Of a stretch of DNA of 64,000 nucleotides, positions 19,381-31,283 are shown piece after piece; position 1 is the stretch's first letter; every line of letters begins with the position of its first letter. The notes below the pieces were generated by a model, which did no database searches, was not told where the DNA came from, and worked only from the letters and a program-made list of their open reading frames with translations. This DNA comes from Haematobia irritans (Eukaryota; Arthropoda; Insecta; Diptera; Muscidae): positions 64,702,669 through 64,766,668 of the forward strand of contig NC_134397.1 in the NCBI RefSeq assembly GCF_050003625.1, in the 5' to 3' direction. Position numbers and translations under genes: made by a program.

Positions 19381-21100
19381 TTATACCCTGCGCCATACTG
19401 TGGAACAGGGTATTATAAGTTAGTGCATATGTTTGCAACACCCAGAAGGAGACGAGATAGACACATGGTGTCTTTGGCAAAAATGCTCAGGGTGGGCTCC
19501 TGAGTCGATATAGCCATGTCCGTCTGTCCGTGAACATATTTTTGTAATCAAAGTCTAGGTCGCAGTTTTAGTCCAATCGACTTCAAATTTGGTACAAGTT
19601 TGTGTTTTGGCTCAGAAGAGAACCCTATTGATTTTGGAAGAAATCGGTTCAGATTCAGATATAGGTCCCATATATATATTTCGCCCGATATTGACTTATA
19701 TGGCCCCAGAAGCCAGAGTTTTACCCTAATTAGTTTAAAATTTTGCACAAGAAGAACAATTAGTACTATAGTCAAGTGTGCCAAATTTTATTGAAATCTG
19801 TTCAGAATTAGATATAGCTCCCATATATATCTTTCGCCCGATATGGACTAATACGGTCCCAGAAGCCAGAGTTTTACTCCAATTCGGTTGAAATTTTGCA
19901 CTAGGAGTAAAATTAGTAGTGTTGTCAAGTGTGTCAAATTTTATGGAAATCGGTTCAGATTTAGATATAGCTCCCATATATATCGTTCCCCCGATTTACA
20001 CTCATATGACCACAGTGGCCAATCTTTTACTCCGATTTAATTGAAATTTTGCATAGGGAGTAGAATTAGCATTGTAGCTATGCATTTGGTTGAAATCGGT
20101 TCAGATTTAGATATAGCTCTCATATATATGTTTTTCTGATTTCGACAAAAATGGTTAAAATACCAACATTTTCCTTGTAAAATCGCCACTGCTTAGTCGA
20201 AAAGTTGTAAAAATGACTCTAACTTTTTTAAACTTCTAATACATATATATCGAGCGATAAATCATAAGTAAACTTTTGCGAAGTTTCATTAAAATTGCTT
20301 CAGATTTAAATGTTTCCCATATTTTTTTTTTACTTACATTGTGTTCCACCCTAGTGCATTAGCCAACTTAAATTTTGAGTCTATACACTGAAAAAACAGT
20401 GAACCCACCAGGAAGAAAACTTTTGATTAATTTTAGAAAATTTTGAATAGTTTTAGAAATTTTTAACTAAACAGTATTACAAGCGCTGGCATCACGCCGA
20501 TATCACAAAAATAAGTAAATATTTTTCGACAAATTCAAGAAAATTTATTAGACATAAATAATTTTTTTCACTTTTTAAAGAAAATTTTGTAGTTTGAAGA
20601 CAAAAATGGAGTTCAAAATTGCAAGAATGTCTTTAGTGACATACGAAGTTCATGATGGACACTGCTGTAGTAAAATTTACAAATTTAAAGAAATAATGAA
20701 CTATTTTGTGAGAAGCACGAATTTAGTAAACATTTTTACTTCATTTGTGTATATTTTTTTCCCGTCTTTTAGTTCATTTAACTAACGTACGCAAAAAATT
20801 ATTAGAGTAAATGAAACTTTCTTCAAATATAATAATTTCATGAACTAAAATATAGTTAAATTGGCTTTAGTGAAATAGTGAGTTCACTTTTTTTTGAGTG
20901 TAGATTTTGTAGAAGTCTATCACATTCTGTCCAGATCGAGTGATATTTAAATGTATGTATTTGGGACAAACCTTTATATATAGCTCCCAACACATTTGAC
21001 GGATGTGATATCGACGGATATCGAAAATTTAGATCTACAAAGTGGTGCGGGGTATAATATAGTCGGCCCCGCCTGACTTTAGACTTTCCTTACTTGTTTT
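19381..21100 (-). mobile_element. Element A, near-complete copy, interrupted by M1
   Basis: In reverse orientation it shows the A end hairpin (ATACCCTGCGCCATACTGTG, AACAGGGTATTATAAG), then GAGTCGATATAGCCATGTCC with GTCTGTCCGTGAAC. Four tandem-like units follow with CCCATATATAT and ATCGGTTCAGATTTAGAT. The far end is TATAATATAGTCGGCCCCGC (21054-21073) and CTTTCCTTACTTG. The M1 element at 20396-20900 interrupts it. Non-coding. Confidence 0.85.
20396..20900 (+). mobile_element. MITE, family M1, complete with TA duplication
   Basis: The ends are CACTGAAAAAACAGTGAAC and GTTCACTTTTTTTTGAGTG (19-bp inverted, two mismatches), flanked by TA on both sides. The uninterrupted copy of host element A at 5.97 kb gives the empty site (reverse of ATCTATAGACTC), proving that exactly 505 bp plus one TA were added. 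This is the cleanest definition of the family. Confidence 0.93.
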
Positions 21101-21239
21101 TTTTTTTTATTAAGAAAACATTTCTTTTGTACATCACATTTGGATTTTATATCGCTAAAGGAAAATTAAAATTCGATAAATGAGATGTGTATTCTAATTT
21201 TACTTTTATTGAGCCAAGATTTAATTGTTAATAGCTCCC

Positions 21240-21360
21240 TAAACAACGGTCTTTATTCGAATGAAGCCGGATTTTGGTATCGAATGAAGCCGGAATTTGG
21301 TATTGATTTCAAGACAAAGATCTTGAAATCAATACCAAATTCCTTAAAGGGAAGGTGATA
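21240..21360. mobile_element. T-family fragments in inverted arrangement
   Basis: Pieces of the T element (GGTATTGATTTCAAG, AATCAATACCAAATTCC) face each other and create a perfect 23-bp inverted repeat at 21292-21343. A short repeat of GAATGAAGCCGGA precedes it. Confidence 0.7.
21292..21343. repeat. Perfect 23-bp inverted repeat
   Basis: Arms 21292-21314 and 21321-21343 with a 6-nt loop CAAAGA. The arms carry the T-family motif GGTATTGATTTCAAGA. It would form a stable hairpin as RNA or cruciform DNA. Confidence 0.9.
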
Positions 21361-23399
21361 ATCTTTAAATCAAACTATAGGGTCACTTTGTAGATACTAC
21401 TACTCCTCTAGCTATACAGAATGATACAGACTATATACACCATCTCTATATAGCTCAAAATATATGGAAACTCCTTCATAAACTATGGAAATGCCCCTTC
21501 CTAAAAAATACACAATTTCTTCGAAAAACAAAATACACAAAATCCACCATCTCTTACCAAAGAATTAATTATTCGCCCCAAATGCTTAAGTATTTTATAA
21601 AACCTAAAATAATAGACTAATCCTAGAAGAAACAACCCTCATTTTAAGTAAAATTTGCATACTCCTCCTTTCCTTGTATATAAAGAGTAACTCCCACAAT
21701 TCCACAAAAAAAAAACGAAGTTTAACGCGAAAAATGTCATTAATTATTCAAGAAGTCTATGTAGAAATTCATTCATAGCCCCATTTGGCCCTCCATACAT
21801 AAAGATCCTTTGAACAATTTGAATACTCTGGCAGTTTTAAAACATTCGTTTATTTTTCCCTCTATAAGGAAATAAAAACCACCCGCCACCATCTTCCTCA
21901 TCATCAGCATCAACATGGTGTGGAAACAACAAAAACAAACAAACAAAACTGTCAGTTCGAACTCCTCACCAAAATAAGACACCTTTCTCTCTCATAAAAG
22001 AACCAAAAAAAATTGAATTTCATTTCACATTCACACTGTTGTCGGCTGCCACAGAATAGCAACAAACATTGGCTCCAAAGGAAACAAAAAAAGAAAAAAG
22101 AAAAAGGACATAAAACTCGACAGTTTTACAAAAACTCCTGTAAAGAATTTTTTCCAACAAGAGGTTCTAAATCATCATCATGTCCTTGTGTAAACACCAC
22201 CAGAGCGTGTATGTGTAAGACTTCGTTTTTTTTTCGAAAAATACCAACAACAACCAAATATGTTCAACCCTCCACCAAGGCTATGGGCCTGTTTTATAGC
22301 TCCTCAGTCTCTTGCCATACAGCCAACAGCAGGATTCGCAGCCGCTACTTCCGCATTCGCATTCGTATCCTCATCATCATCTTGAGATGTTGGAAATTTT
22401 AAAATTACCCCTTTTTTCCGGACCTTGTCTCCAGCCCCATGGTGAAAGACAGAAGAAATTTTTCTTCATCACCAAAGTTTGACGATTATGTACTTCGCGA
22501 CGAGTTCCTAAAACACCAAGCAGAACTGCGACAGAGCGGAACTGCGAATTGTTTACGCTGCTCTTCTTTCCATTCGCTGGTTTAGGCGATGCGTCGTACA
22601 TGGTCTTCTTGTTCTTGTAGTGGGGGAAGAAAATGTTCGTAGTCGATTGTTTGTTGTTGTTGTTGTTTTTTATTTTGGTGAAATAGAAAATGCGCGATGA
22701 GTCGCCGAATAAAGCAGCCTAAAACAACGGCATCAACATCACTCTTAAAAACTCCTCTCCACCTTCTTTGGAGTTTCTTCTTCCCTGAGCAATATTCAAA
22801 TTTACTCCACCCAATAGAATGTAGTCACCTTTAACTTTACGCTACAAAGGATTCTTTGAGTATGATTTTATCGTTGCGTGTGTGAGTGTGTGTATGTGTT
22901 TACTTACACAGACTCACACTCTAGGGAAATTTTCTAAGGATATCCGTATGCATCGATTTTTGCATATGTACTTGGTAGCTAATGCGTGGAGCCACCACTT
23001 TACATAAGAAAGAGATAGAATAGCACTTACATTTGCGTAATGTATGTGTGGGTGGGTGTGTGTGTATGTGTATGATGGTATAAAAAGATAGCTGCGCCAC
23101 CAAAGGCAAAATAATTGGCAATAGATTTTTCCCTCTAAACTTTCAAATGAAAACCACCAAACTTTTCCATAGACTAAGAAAGATAAAATTTTCTAGACTT
23201 AAAGGAAAACTAACAAAGAAAAGAAATAAAGGGAGTGGTAACATGCAGTTCTATTCTGAGTTTAAACTCTACGGAAAATTAAAATTCAGAAGAATATACC
23301 AAGTACAAATAGTTGAATCTTCCGGCTCTAATGTGCAATATAGACGATTTTTAACGGGTCCAATAGACAAGTTATCTTGGCATAACTGAAACAATGAAG
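21361..23399. other. Unique DNA island, possible cis-regulatory sequence
   Basis: About 2 kb with more even base composition and no recognised transposon. It has triplet and dinucleotide tracts (TGTTGTTGTTG at 22651-22670; TG-rich at 22876-22905 and 23041-23075) and TATA-like motifs on the plus strand (TATATAAAG near 21677, TATAAAAAG near 23080). Reading frames at 21773-21982, 22013-22402 and 23147-23389 are not similar to anything I recognise. It lies about 9-11 kb upstream of the hb candidate promoter. Confidence 0.4.
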
Positions 23400-23652
23400 A
23401 CCAAATTAACCAGAGCCTAGGATACGATAATGGACTTAAGAGCTATAGAGGCTCAGATCAAAAGCTTGAAGGATGTTTGACTAATGAACGGAAAAACGAA
23501 ACATCATCGAAACCATCAAAGGATAATAGGGGAGACTGTGGGTGTAATGGTGGATGCCGCAACAATACCTGAGATGGTCATAGCTGTCGAGTGTGACATT
23601 CTTACGGCAGTAAGATGGTCTTGGGAGAATGGGACTCTAGAATAGATACCAG
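23400..23652 (+). pseudogene. Unclassified relic with coding-like composition
   Basis: GC content rises sharply. One plus-strand frame reads through about 70 residues with a single interior stop (for example GKTKHHRNHQRIIGETVG, then VDAATIPEMVIAVECDILTA). I do not recognise it. It could be a transposon gag-like fragment or a decayed exon. Low confidence. Confidence 0.25.
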
Positions 23653-23952
23653 ACTTGCAGCAAAAGATTTTTACTTGGAGCAAAAGATTGAGGATTAAGG
23701 TTTTTTTTAAGGATTTTTGTATTGATTCCGTGCCATAGATGCGGTTTTTTTTTTAAATTAAAGCCTGTTTTTAAGAAGTTATTTAGTTTTTAAAATTAAA
23801 ACCAGAATACAGATCTTATTTAAAGTATTTTCCATTATCTTTTGCTAACATATTAATATTGCTGTTCATGTACTAATACATGTCAGTTTAAAAGCACGGT
23901 TGCCACAGATGGTAGTATCCTACCAAAAATGGTAGATTTTTTATTGTTGGGT

Positions 23953-24463
23953 TAGAGGTTGCGCGTGAGTGAAATTTCACTCACACTCACGCACATTCAC
24001 GAAGTCAAATATTTATTCACGCACGCTTACGCACGATAAGTGTTGTAGCCACTCACACTCACGCACATTCACGAAATGAAAATCAGTACTCACGCACGAC
24101 CTACTTTTACAGACTCACGCACGATTCACGACAATTCACGTGATTCACGAAAAAGTCACGAGACTCTCGACATTTTCCAACCGGGAATGAGCAAAGATAA
24201 CAAAATTCATAAATAAAATATAGTTAGAGAGCTAAATCAATTTAATTTAACATACAAGTAAGAAATAAATCGTGAGCGTGTTTTTGCAGAAATTTTGTTC
24301 ACGCACATTCACGAGCCGATTTTATTACTCACGCACGACATATTTATTTTAGTCCCATTCACGCACATTCACGAGAGTTGCTTCAGATTTTATTCACGAC
24401 TCACGTAATTCACGCGTGTATCAGGTGTGTCACGACAATTTCGTGTCACGCGCACACCTCTAC
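23953..24463. mobile_element. Nested hAT3 element with TCACGCAC repeats
   Basis: The ends are TAGAGGTTGCGCGTGA and TCACGCGCACACCTCTA, inverted with a 1-nt length difference. Flanks TGTTGGGT (23945-23952) and TGTTGCGT (24464-24471) match at 7 of 8. The body consists almost entirely of short degenerate repeats of CTCACGCACATTCACGA. No coding capacity. It lies within hAT1. Confidence 0.85.
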
Positions 24464-24499
24464 TGTTGCGTAGATTGGTAGCAAGATATTCCACGCCAC

Positions 24500-27260
24500 C
24501 TAAGAGGTACTTCACAAATTTTCTATAGAAATAAAATTTTGTCTAGATATAAAATTTTGACAAAATTTTGTCTAGGAATAAAATTTTCACATAATTTTAT
24601 CTAGGAATAAAATTTGTGAAAAATTTTCTACGAAAATAAAATTTGGACATAATGTATCTATTAAAATAAAATTTTGACAAAATTTTCTATAGATATAAAA
24701 TTTTTACACAATTTTCTATAGAAATAAAATTTTAATAAAATTTTTTATGGAAATAAAATTTTTACTAAATTGTCCATAGAAATTTTGTCTGGGAATAAAA
24801 TTTTCACACAATTTTATCCACGAATAAAATTTGTGCAAAATTTTCTATGAAAATAAAACTTGGACAAAATTTTAACAAATTTTTTTATAGAATTAAATTT
24901 TTTTAGAAATAAAATTTTAACAAAATTTTTTATAGAAATAAAATTTTGACAAAATGTTTCTCTTAAAATAAAATTTTGACAAAATTTTCTATAGATATAA
25001 GATGTTGACACAATTTTCTATAGAAATAAAATTTTAATAAAGTTTTTTATGGAAATAAAATTTTTACTAAATGATCCATAGAAATAAAATTTGGACAAAA
25101 TTTTCTATAGAAATCAAATTTGGACGAGATTTTCTATCAAAATAAAATTTTAACAAAATTTTCTGTAGAAATAAAATTTTGAAAAAATTTTCTATAGAAA
25201 TAAAATTTTGACAAAATTTCCGTAGAAATAAAATTTTGACAACATTTTTTGTAGAAATAAATTTTTACAAAATTTTCTATAGATATAACATTTTGACACA
25301 ATTTTCTATAGATATAACATTTTGACACAATTTTCTACAGAAATAAAATTTTAATAAAATTTTTTATGAAAATAAAATTTTTACTAAAAATTTTCTATAG
25401 AAATAAAATTTGGACAAAATTTTCTATAGAAATCAAATTTGGACGAGATTTTCTATAAAAATAAAATTTTAACAAAATTTTTTATAGAAATAAAATTTTG
25501 ACAAAATTTTCTTTAGAAATAAAATTTTGAAAAAATTTCCGTATAAATAAAATTTTGACAAAATTTTCTATAGATATAACATTTTGACACAATTCTCTGT
25601 GGGAAGAAAATTTTAATAAAATGTTTTATAAAAATAAAATTTTTACTAAATTTTCTATAAAAATAAAATCTGGACAAAATTTTCTATAGAAATAAAATTT
25701 TGACAAAATTTTCAATAGAAATAAAATTTTGACAAATTTATCTATAGAAATAAAATTTTGACAAAATTTTCTATAGAAATAAAATTTTGACAACATTTTT
25801 TATAGAAACAAAATGTTTACTAAATTTTCTATAGAAATAAAACTTTTACAAAATTTTCTATAGAAACAAAATTTTGACAAAATTTTCTTTTGAAAAAAAT
25901 TTTGACAAAATTTGTATAGAAATAAAATTTTGACAAATTTTTCTATAGAAATAAAATTTTGACAAACTTTTCTATAGAAATAAAATTTTGACACAATATT
26001 CTATAGAAAAAATTTTTTGGCAAAATTTGTCTATAGAAATAAAGATTGACAAAATTTTCTATAGATATAGAATTTTGACACAATTTTCTATAGAGAGAAA
26101 ATTTGATTAAAATTTTGTATAGAAATAAAATTTTTACTAAATTATCTATAGAAATAAAATTTGGAAAAAATTTTCTAAAAAAAATAAATTTGGATGGGAA
26201 TTTCTATAAAAATAAAATTTTTACAATTTTTTCTATAGAAATAAAATTTTGACAATGTTTCCTATAGAAATAAAATGTTTACTAAATTTTCTATAGAAAT
26301 AAAATTTTGAAAAAATTTTCTATTGAATAAAATTTTGACAAAATTTTCTATAGAAACAAAATTTTGACAAAATTTTCTATAGAAATAAAATTTTGACATA
26401 ATTTCCTACAGACATAAAACTTTTACAAAACTTTCTATAGAAACAAAATTTTGACAAAATTTTCTTTTGAAAAAAATTTTGACAATATTTTGTATAGAAA
26501 TAAAATTTTGACAAATTTTTCTATAGAAATAAAATTTTGACAAACTTTTCTATAGAAATAAAATTTTGACACAATATTCTATAGAAACAATTTTTTGGCA
26601 AAATTTATCTATAGAAATAAAGATTGACAAAATTTTCTATAGATATAGAATTTTGAGACAATTTTCTATAGAGAGAAAATTTGATTAAAATTTTGTATAG
26701 AAATACAATTTTTACTAAATTATCTATAGAAATAAAATTTGGAAAAAATTTTCTAAAAAAATAAAATTTGGATGGGAATTTCTATAAAAATAAAACTTAA
26801 AAAAATTTTTTTTATAGAAATAAAATTTTGACAAAGTTTCCTATAGGAATGTTTACTAAATTTTCTATAGAAATAAAACTTTGACAAAATTTTCCATAGA
26901 AATAAAATTTTAAAAAAATTTTCTATTGAAAAAAATGTTGACAAAATTTTCTATAGAAATAAAATTTTGACAAAATTTTCTATAGAAATAAAATTTTGAT
27001 ATAATTTCTTACAGAAATAAAATTTTGACAAAATTTTCTATAGAAATAAAATTTTGACAAAGTATTCTATAAAAATATAATGTTGACAAAATTTTCGATA
27101 GAAATAAAACAAAATTTTCGATAGAAATAAAATTTTGAAAAAAAATCTGTAGAAATAAAATTTTGATCAAATTTTCTATAGAAATAACATTTGGATAAAA
27201 TTTTCTATAGAGAAGAAAATTCTCTATAGAAATGAATTTTTGACAAATTTTCCAAATTTT
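24500..27260. repeat. 29-bp minisatellite array, ~2.8 kb
   Basis: Roughly 95 units of about 29 bp with consensus core AAATTTTGACAAAATTTTC followed by TATAGAAATA, containing the palindromes AAAATTTT and CTATAG. Units vary by point changes and small indels. A higher-order repeat of 578 bp is visible: the markers GAGAGAAAATTTGATT occur at 26093 and 26671, and CTTTTGAAAAAAATTTTG at about 25887 and 26465. Many spurious short minus-strand frames rich in KFYFYRKF arise from it. Confidence 0.95.
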
Positions 27261-27589
27261 CTATAAAATCAATATTAAATTAACATCTTTAAACATTTGA
27301 ATTCTCGTCATATTATCAAAGTTTATTGCAGATAACTTCTCCCTTTTGGTAGAAGTAGCAATTTTCCCTTGTTGGTGCGAGCTAAAAATATTTAAAACTT
27401 CAACACATTTATAGTTCAAGGGATATGTAGGAGTTGAATCAAAAACTGTAAAATAAGGCTTTTATACTTAGTATGTTTTTGGTAATTTTTTTTTTAAATT
27501 TTGGTAGATTATTTCTGGCTCGAGTGGCAACCGTGTTTAAAAGTCCATATTATATCAAATATTTCAAAATAAAAAATGTTTTCTTAATT

Positions 27590-27815
27590 CTACACAATGT
27601 CCACCAAAATCTCCTGATTTTAATCCGTTGGACTTTTGCCCCTGAGGCACTTTGTAGACTAAGGTTGGTACTAAAAAATACCAAAGTGTAGATCACCTCA
27701 AGTAGGCGCCTCGTCCGGAATGGGCCAAAATACCACAGAGCCACTTTCATGCAGCGTATGATGGTTTTATCGGCCAAATTATAAATTATCAAAAAGTCCA
27801 AATAGAGGAAAAGTA
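27590..27815 (+). pseudogene. Tc1/mariner-superfamily transposase, C-terminal relic
   Basis: In plus-strand frames with at least one frameshift and a stop, the translation includes CPPKSPDFNPLDF, which is the SPDLNPxD block carrying the third catalytic Asp of mariner-type transposases. It is followed by KKYQSVDHLK and EWAKIPQSHFHAAYDGFIG. These are the typical C-terminal motifs of DD(x)D transposases that cut at TA. Only the last third is present. It may be a remnant of an element family able to mobilise the TA MITEs nearby. Confidence 0.75.
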
Positions 27816-29175
27816 AAAATTTTGAGAAATGTGGCCTTAAAAGTAACGATTTGAAAGTCGATTTTGTATTCATAATTTGTAATAGACTGATAAAAATATG
27901 GGTCTTATGACGTGTATGTACGCGCACAGATCTAAAATAAAAGTCTAATATTGAGAAATTTATTTTAATTGCATATATTACGAATTTTGTGGAAGGTAGA
28001 GTTGTTTCAATTGCAGCACAAAAAAACGTGTACTCATTCAAAGCGCTGACACAAAACATCACGTTCATCAAACTAAAAAAAAAAAAAAACAAAATGCTTG
28101 GCACCCAATTTGTCCAAAATTTGTGTTTTTAATATTAATTAAATATTTTTAGCCCGCAAAAAAAAACAAGTGCATAACTATTTTTATCCACATACGTACG
28201 CGCTTTTCAATTTTTTTTCCAAAGAGATTGTGTGGACACATTTTTGCAATTTAACGCATTTATTTTGCGGAAAACATCTGAAACAATTAAGTTTTTGTAA
28301 TTAATTTCTTCTGCAGTGCTTACGTGTATCTCTCTGTACAATATGGTATTTAGTTAAAACTTTTTGTCATAAATACAAAAAAAAAAAACGTCATGAACAC
28401 AACATCAAGCTCGCGCAATTGGAAAATAGCCGAAATTTTGGTCAAAAATGACTGGCAACAATATAGCCTAGCCATCATGTACGCCGTCATGTATTCCCAG
28501 TCAAAAATTATGATGTTGACAAATATTAATTTATAAGATTATGTATTTTTTTGGGGGGAGGAGATTTTCTAAAATAATTTTTGTTCTTTAAAGAATAAAT
28601 AATAAAGAAAATGCATTTTACACTATGAATAGCATTACACGCTGTTAGAGGAAGCCAAAACTATTACACTGAACGATAAAAGTTCACATAATTTTTGTTA
28701 AAAAATTGATCAAATAATTTTGAAACATTTAATTTTAAATTTAATTTTAATTTGAATTGGACTAATCTGAAATGAATAAAAATAAACTACACAATTCACA
28801 AAAATCAGTGTAGTAATTACATGGAATGAAACATAACTACACTAAAAAAATAAACTGTTTTATATGAAGAATGATCTACCTCACGCGAAAATTCAATTAA
28901 ATTATACTACACATTTTGAAATTTCCACAAAGCGGTTGTGTATATTTTTAACTGCAATTCACGAAACTACATCCTCTGAAAGAAAAAAAAAACATGAACT
29001 AACCTCAAAGAAAACAATCATTGGCGGCAAATCATGATGATTTTAACCAAACTGTAGTTCATTCTTACTATTTTTGGGAATCTTACGCAAATCGCCTTGT
29101 GCTATAGTTCATATTGAATTTATATGAACTTATATGTACGGTCATTGAACTTGATACTCACGTTTAATTTATAAA
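27816..29175. other. Unclassified spacer
   Basis: AT-rich, no accepted gene. The 184-codon minus-strand frame at 27550-28104 overlaps the transposase relic antisense and is low complexity. A weak M-type repeat may lie near 28.65-29.15 kb, but I cannot define ends. Confidence 0.4.
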
Positions 29176-31178
29176 ATGAATGAGGCATACTTAAAACAAA
29201 GGAAAATTTCATTGGAAAATTTCTTAAAAGATAATAACATTAAAGTACAATTTTTTTGCAATAAAAATAAGTTTAATATAGCTAAGGATTTTTTTCTGTG
29301 TAAATTATATCCTTTTTGGGATCTGTTTTTGCATCATAGACTTTTGCCTATGCTGTCCTTACGATCAATATTTGTAAGTATAATTTTGGTTTTAATAAAA
29401 TTTTAAATTTTAGTTTTACTTTTAGATAAAATTTAAAGTTAATTTGTTTTTATATTGTTTAATAATATTCTCAGATCCCATTGAAATGACCAAATATTTT
29501 ATGTTTTTATATCTAGACACTACTCCTTAATTTAATTTTAATTTTCGTTCTTATTTTAATTTTAACTTTAGTGCAATTTTAATTTTAGTTTAAGTATTGG
29601 TTTTTGTAAATTTTAATTTTAGTTTACATTTAAATTTTAATTTAAGTTTTACTTTTAGATAAATTAATATTAAATTCAAAGTTATTATTGTACAAAAATA
29701 TTTTTTGGCAATCAAAAAAGTTTAATTTAGCTAAGGATTTTTTCTATGTAAATTATATCCTTTTTGGGATCTGTTTTTGCATCGTAGAATTATGTCTATG
29801 CTGTCCTTACGATCAATACATGTAAATATAATTTTAGTTTTATTACAATTTTAATTTAAAATTAATATAAATTTAAATTTTAGTTTTACTTTACTTACTA
29901 ATTTAATTTTAATTTTCGTTCTTATATTAATTTCAGTTTAAGTATTAGTTTTTTAAAAATTTTAATTTTAATTTTCATTTAAATTTCAGTTTTACTTTTA
30001 GATAAATTAATATTAAATTCAAAGTTATTATTGTTTTATTTTCTTTTTTTATTTTATTTTATTCTCAGATCCCTTTGACATTAACAAATATTTTATTTTT
30101 ATGTATAGATACTACTCATTTAATTTTAACTTTAATTCTAGTTCTAATTTTAATTTTAACTTTAGTGTAATTTTAATTTTATTTTAAGTTTGTTATTTAA
30201 GTTAGTTTGTTTATAAATTAAAATTTTCATTTAAACTTAAATTTTAGTTTTACTTTTAGATTAAAATTAAAGTTATTGTGTTTTTATATTTTTTTAAATT
30301 ATATTCTCAGATCCCATTGAAATTTTATGTTTTTATGTATAGACACTACTCACTAATTTAATTTTAATTTTAGTTGTAATTTTAAATTTAACTTTAGTGT
30401 AATTTTAATTTTAGTTTAAGTATTAGTTTTTTGTAAATTTAAATTTTCATTAAAATTAAAATTTTAATTTTTTTTAACATTAATCTATAAATTAATATTA
30501 AAAGTTAATTATTGTTTTATTTTTATAGATAATCTTCTTAGATCTCATTAAAATATAATAATAATATTTTCTTTTTTAGGTCTTTACACTACTCACTAAT
30601 TTAATTTAAAATTTTTTTTATGAAATTTAAGTAAAATTAAAATAATGTTTTTTGTTTTTTAGATAATATTCTTAGATACCATTAAAATTAACAAATATTT
30701 TATTTGTTTAATATATATTTTATTTGTCTAGACACAAGTCGCTGCTTTAATATTAGATTAATTTTAATTTAAATTTTAGTTTTATTTTAGATAAAGTAAT
30801 TTTAAAATTAAAGATAAATTACATTAGTTTTTTTTTAGATAATATTCTCAGATCCCATTAAAATTAAGAAATATTTGATTTTTTATGTCTTGACACTACT
30901 CACTAATTTAATTAAAATTTTAATTTTAGTTTTACTTTTAAATAGAGTAATATTTAAATTAAAGTTAAATTAAATGAATGTTTGTTTTTATTTCCTAGGT
31001 AATATTCTCAGATCCAACTGAAATTACAAAAAAAAGTATTTTTTTTATGTCTAGACACTACTCACTAATTCAATTAAAATTAAATTAAATTTTTTTTTTA
31101 TAAAATATTTTTTTTTTCATTTTTAGATAATATTCCCAAATACCATTGAAATTAACAATTATTTTATTTTTAACTTTA

Positions 31179-31232
31179 CACCCTAAAAAAAATCGCTTCT
31201 GTAACATATACCCCAAACATATTTTGCTTCAA

Positions 31233-31283
<51 letters not shown>

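Larger units (their letters stand above)
23895..27535. mobile_element. hAT1 element with giant internal minisatellite and perfect 8-bp duplication
   Basis: The termini CACGGTTGCCAC and GTGGCAACCGTG are a perfect 12-bp inverted repeat. Both sides carry the exact 8-bp target duplication TTTAAAAG (23887-23894 and 27536-27543), the hAT hallmark. Inside are subterminal GGTAGATTTTT motifs, a nested hAT3 at 23953-24463, and a 29-bp minisatellite from about 24500 to 27260. There is no transposase, so it must have been moved in trans. Length about 3.64 kb. Confidence 0.93.
23653..27590 (+). mobile_element. T-family element split by a 3.6-kb hAT1 insertion
   Basis: The left part (GATTTTTACTTGGAGCAAAA, GTATTGATTCCGTGCC, CATGTACTAATACATGTCAG) and the right part after 27536 (TCAAATATTTCAAAATAAAA, TGTTTTCTTAATTC) follow the same order as the complete T copy at 17624-18286. 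They are separated exactly by the hAT1 element and its 8-bp duplication. The right terminus is not present; transposase-like sequence follows at 27590. Confidence 0.75.

Noticed and set aside
22013..22402. 129-codon plus-strand frame in the 21.4-23.4 kb island
   Set aside because: Biased composition with no domain, no conserved start context and no splice partners. Not supportable as a gene.
24814..26944. Four minus-strand frames with repeated KFYFYRKFCQNFIS motifs
   Set aside because: They are translations of the 29-bp minisatellite, whose period of 29 is not a multiple of three. Not a repeat protein.
24500..27260. Regular 29-bp repeats that might suggest a CRISPR array
   Set aside because: Units are contiguous without unique spacers, the context is a fly transposon, and the unit varies by point changes. 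It is a minisatellite.
27550..28104. 184-codon minus-strand frame
   Set aside because: It is antisense to a decayed transposase and otherwise F/L/I-rich AT sequence. No family resemblance.
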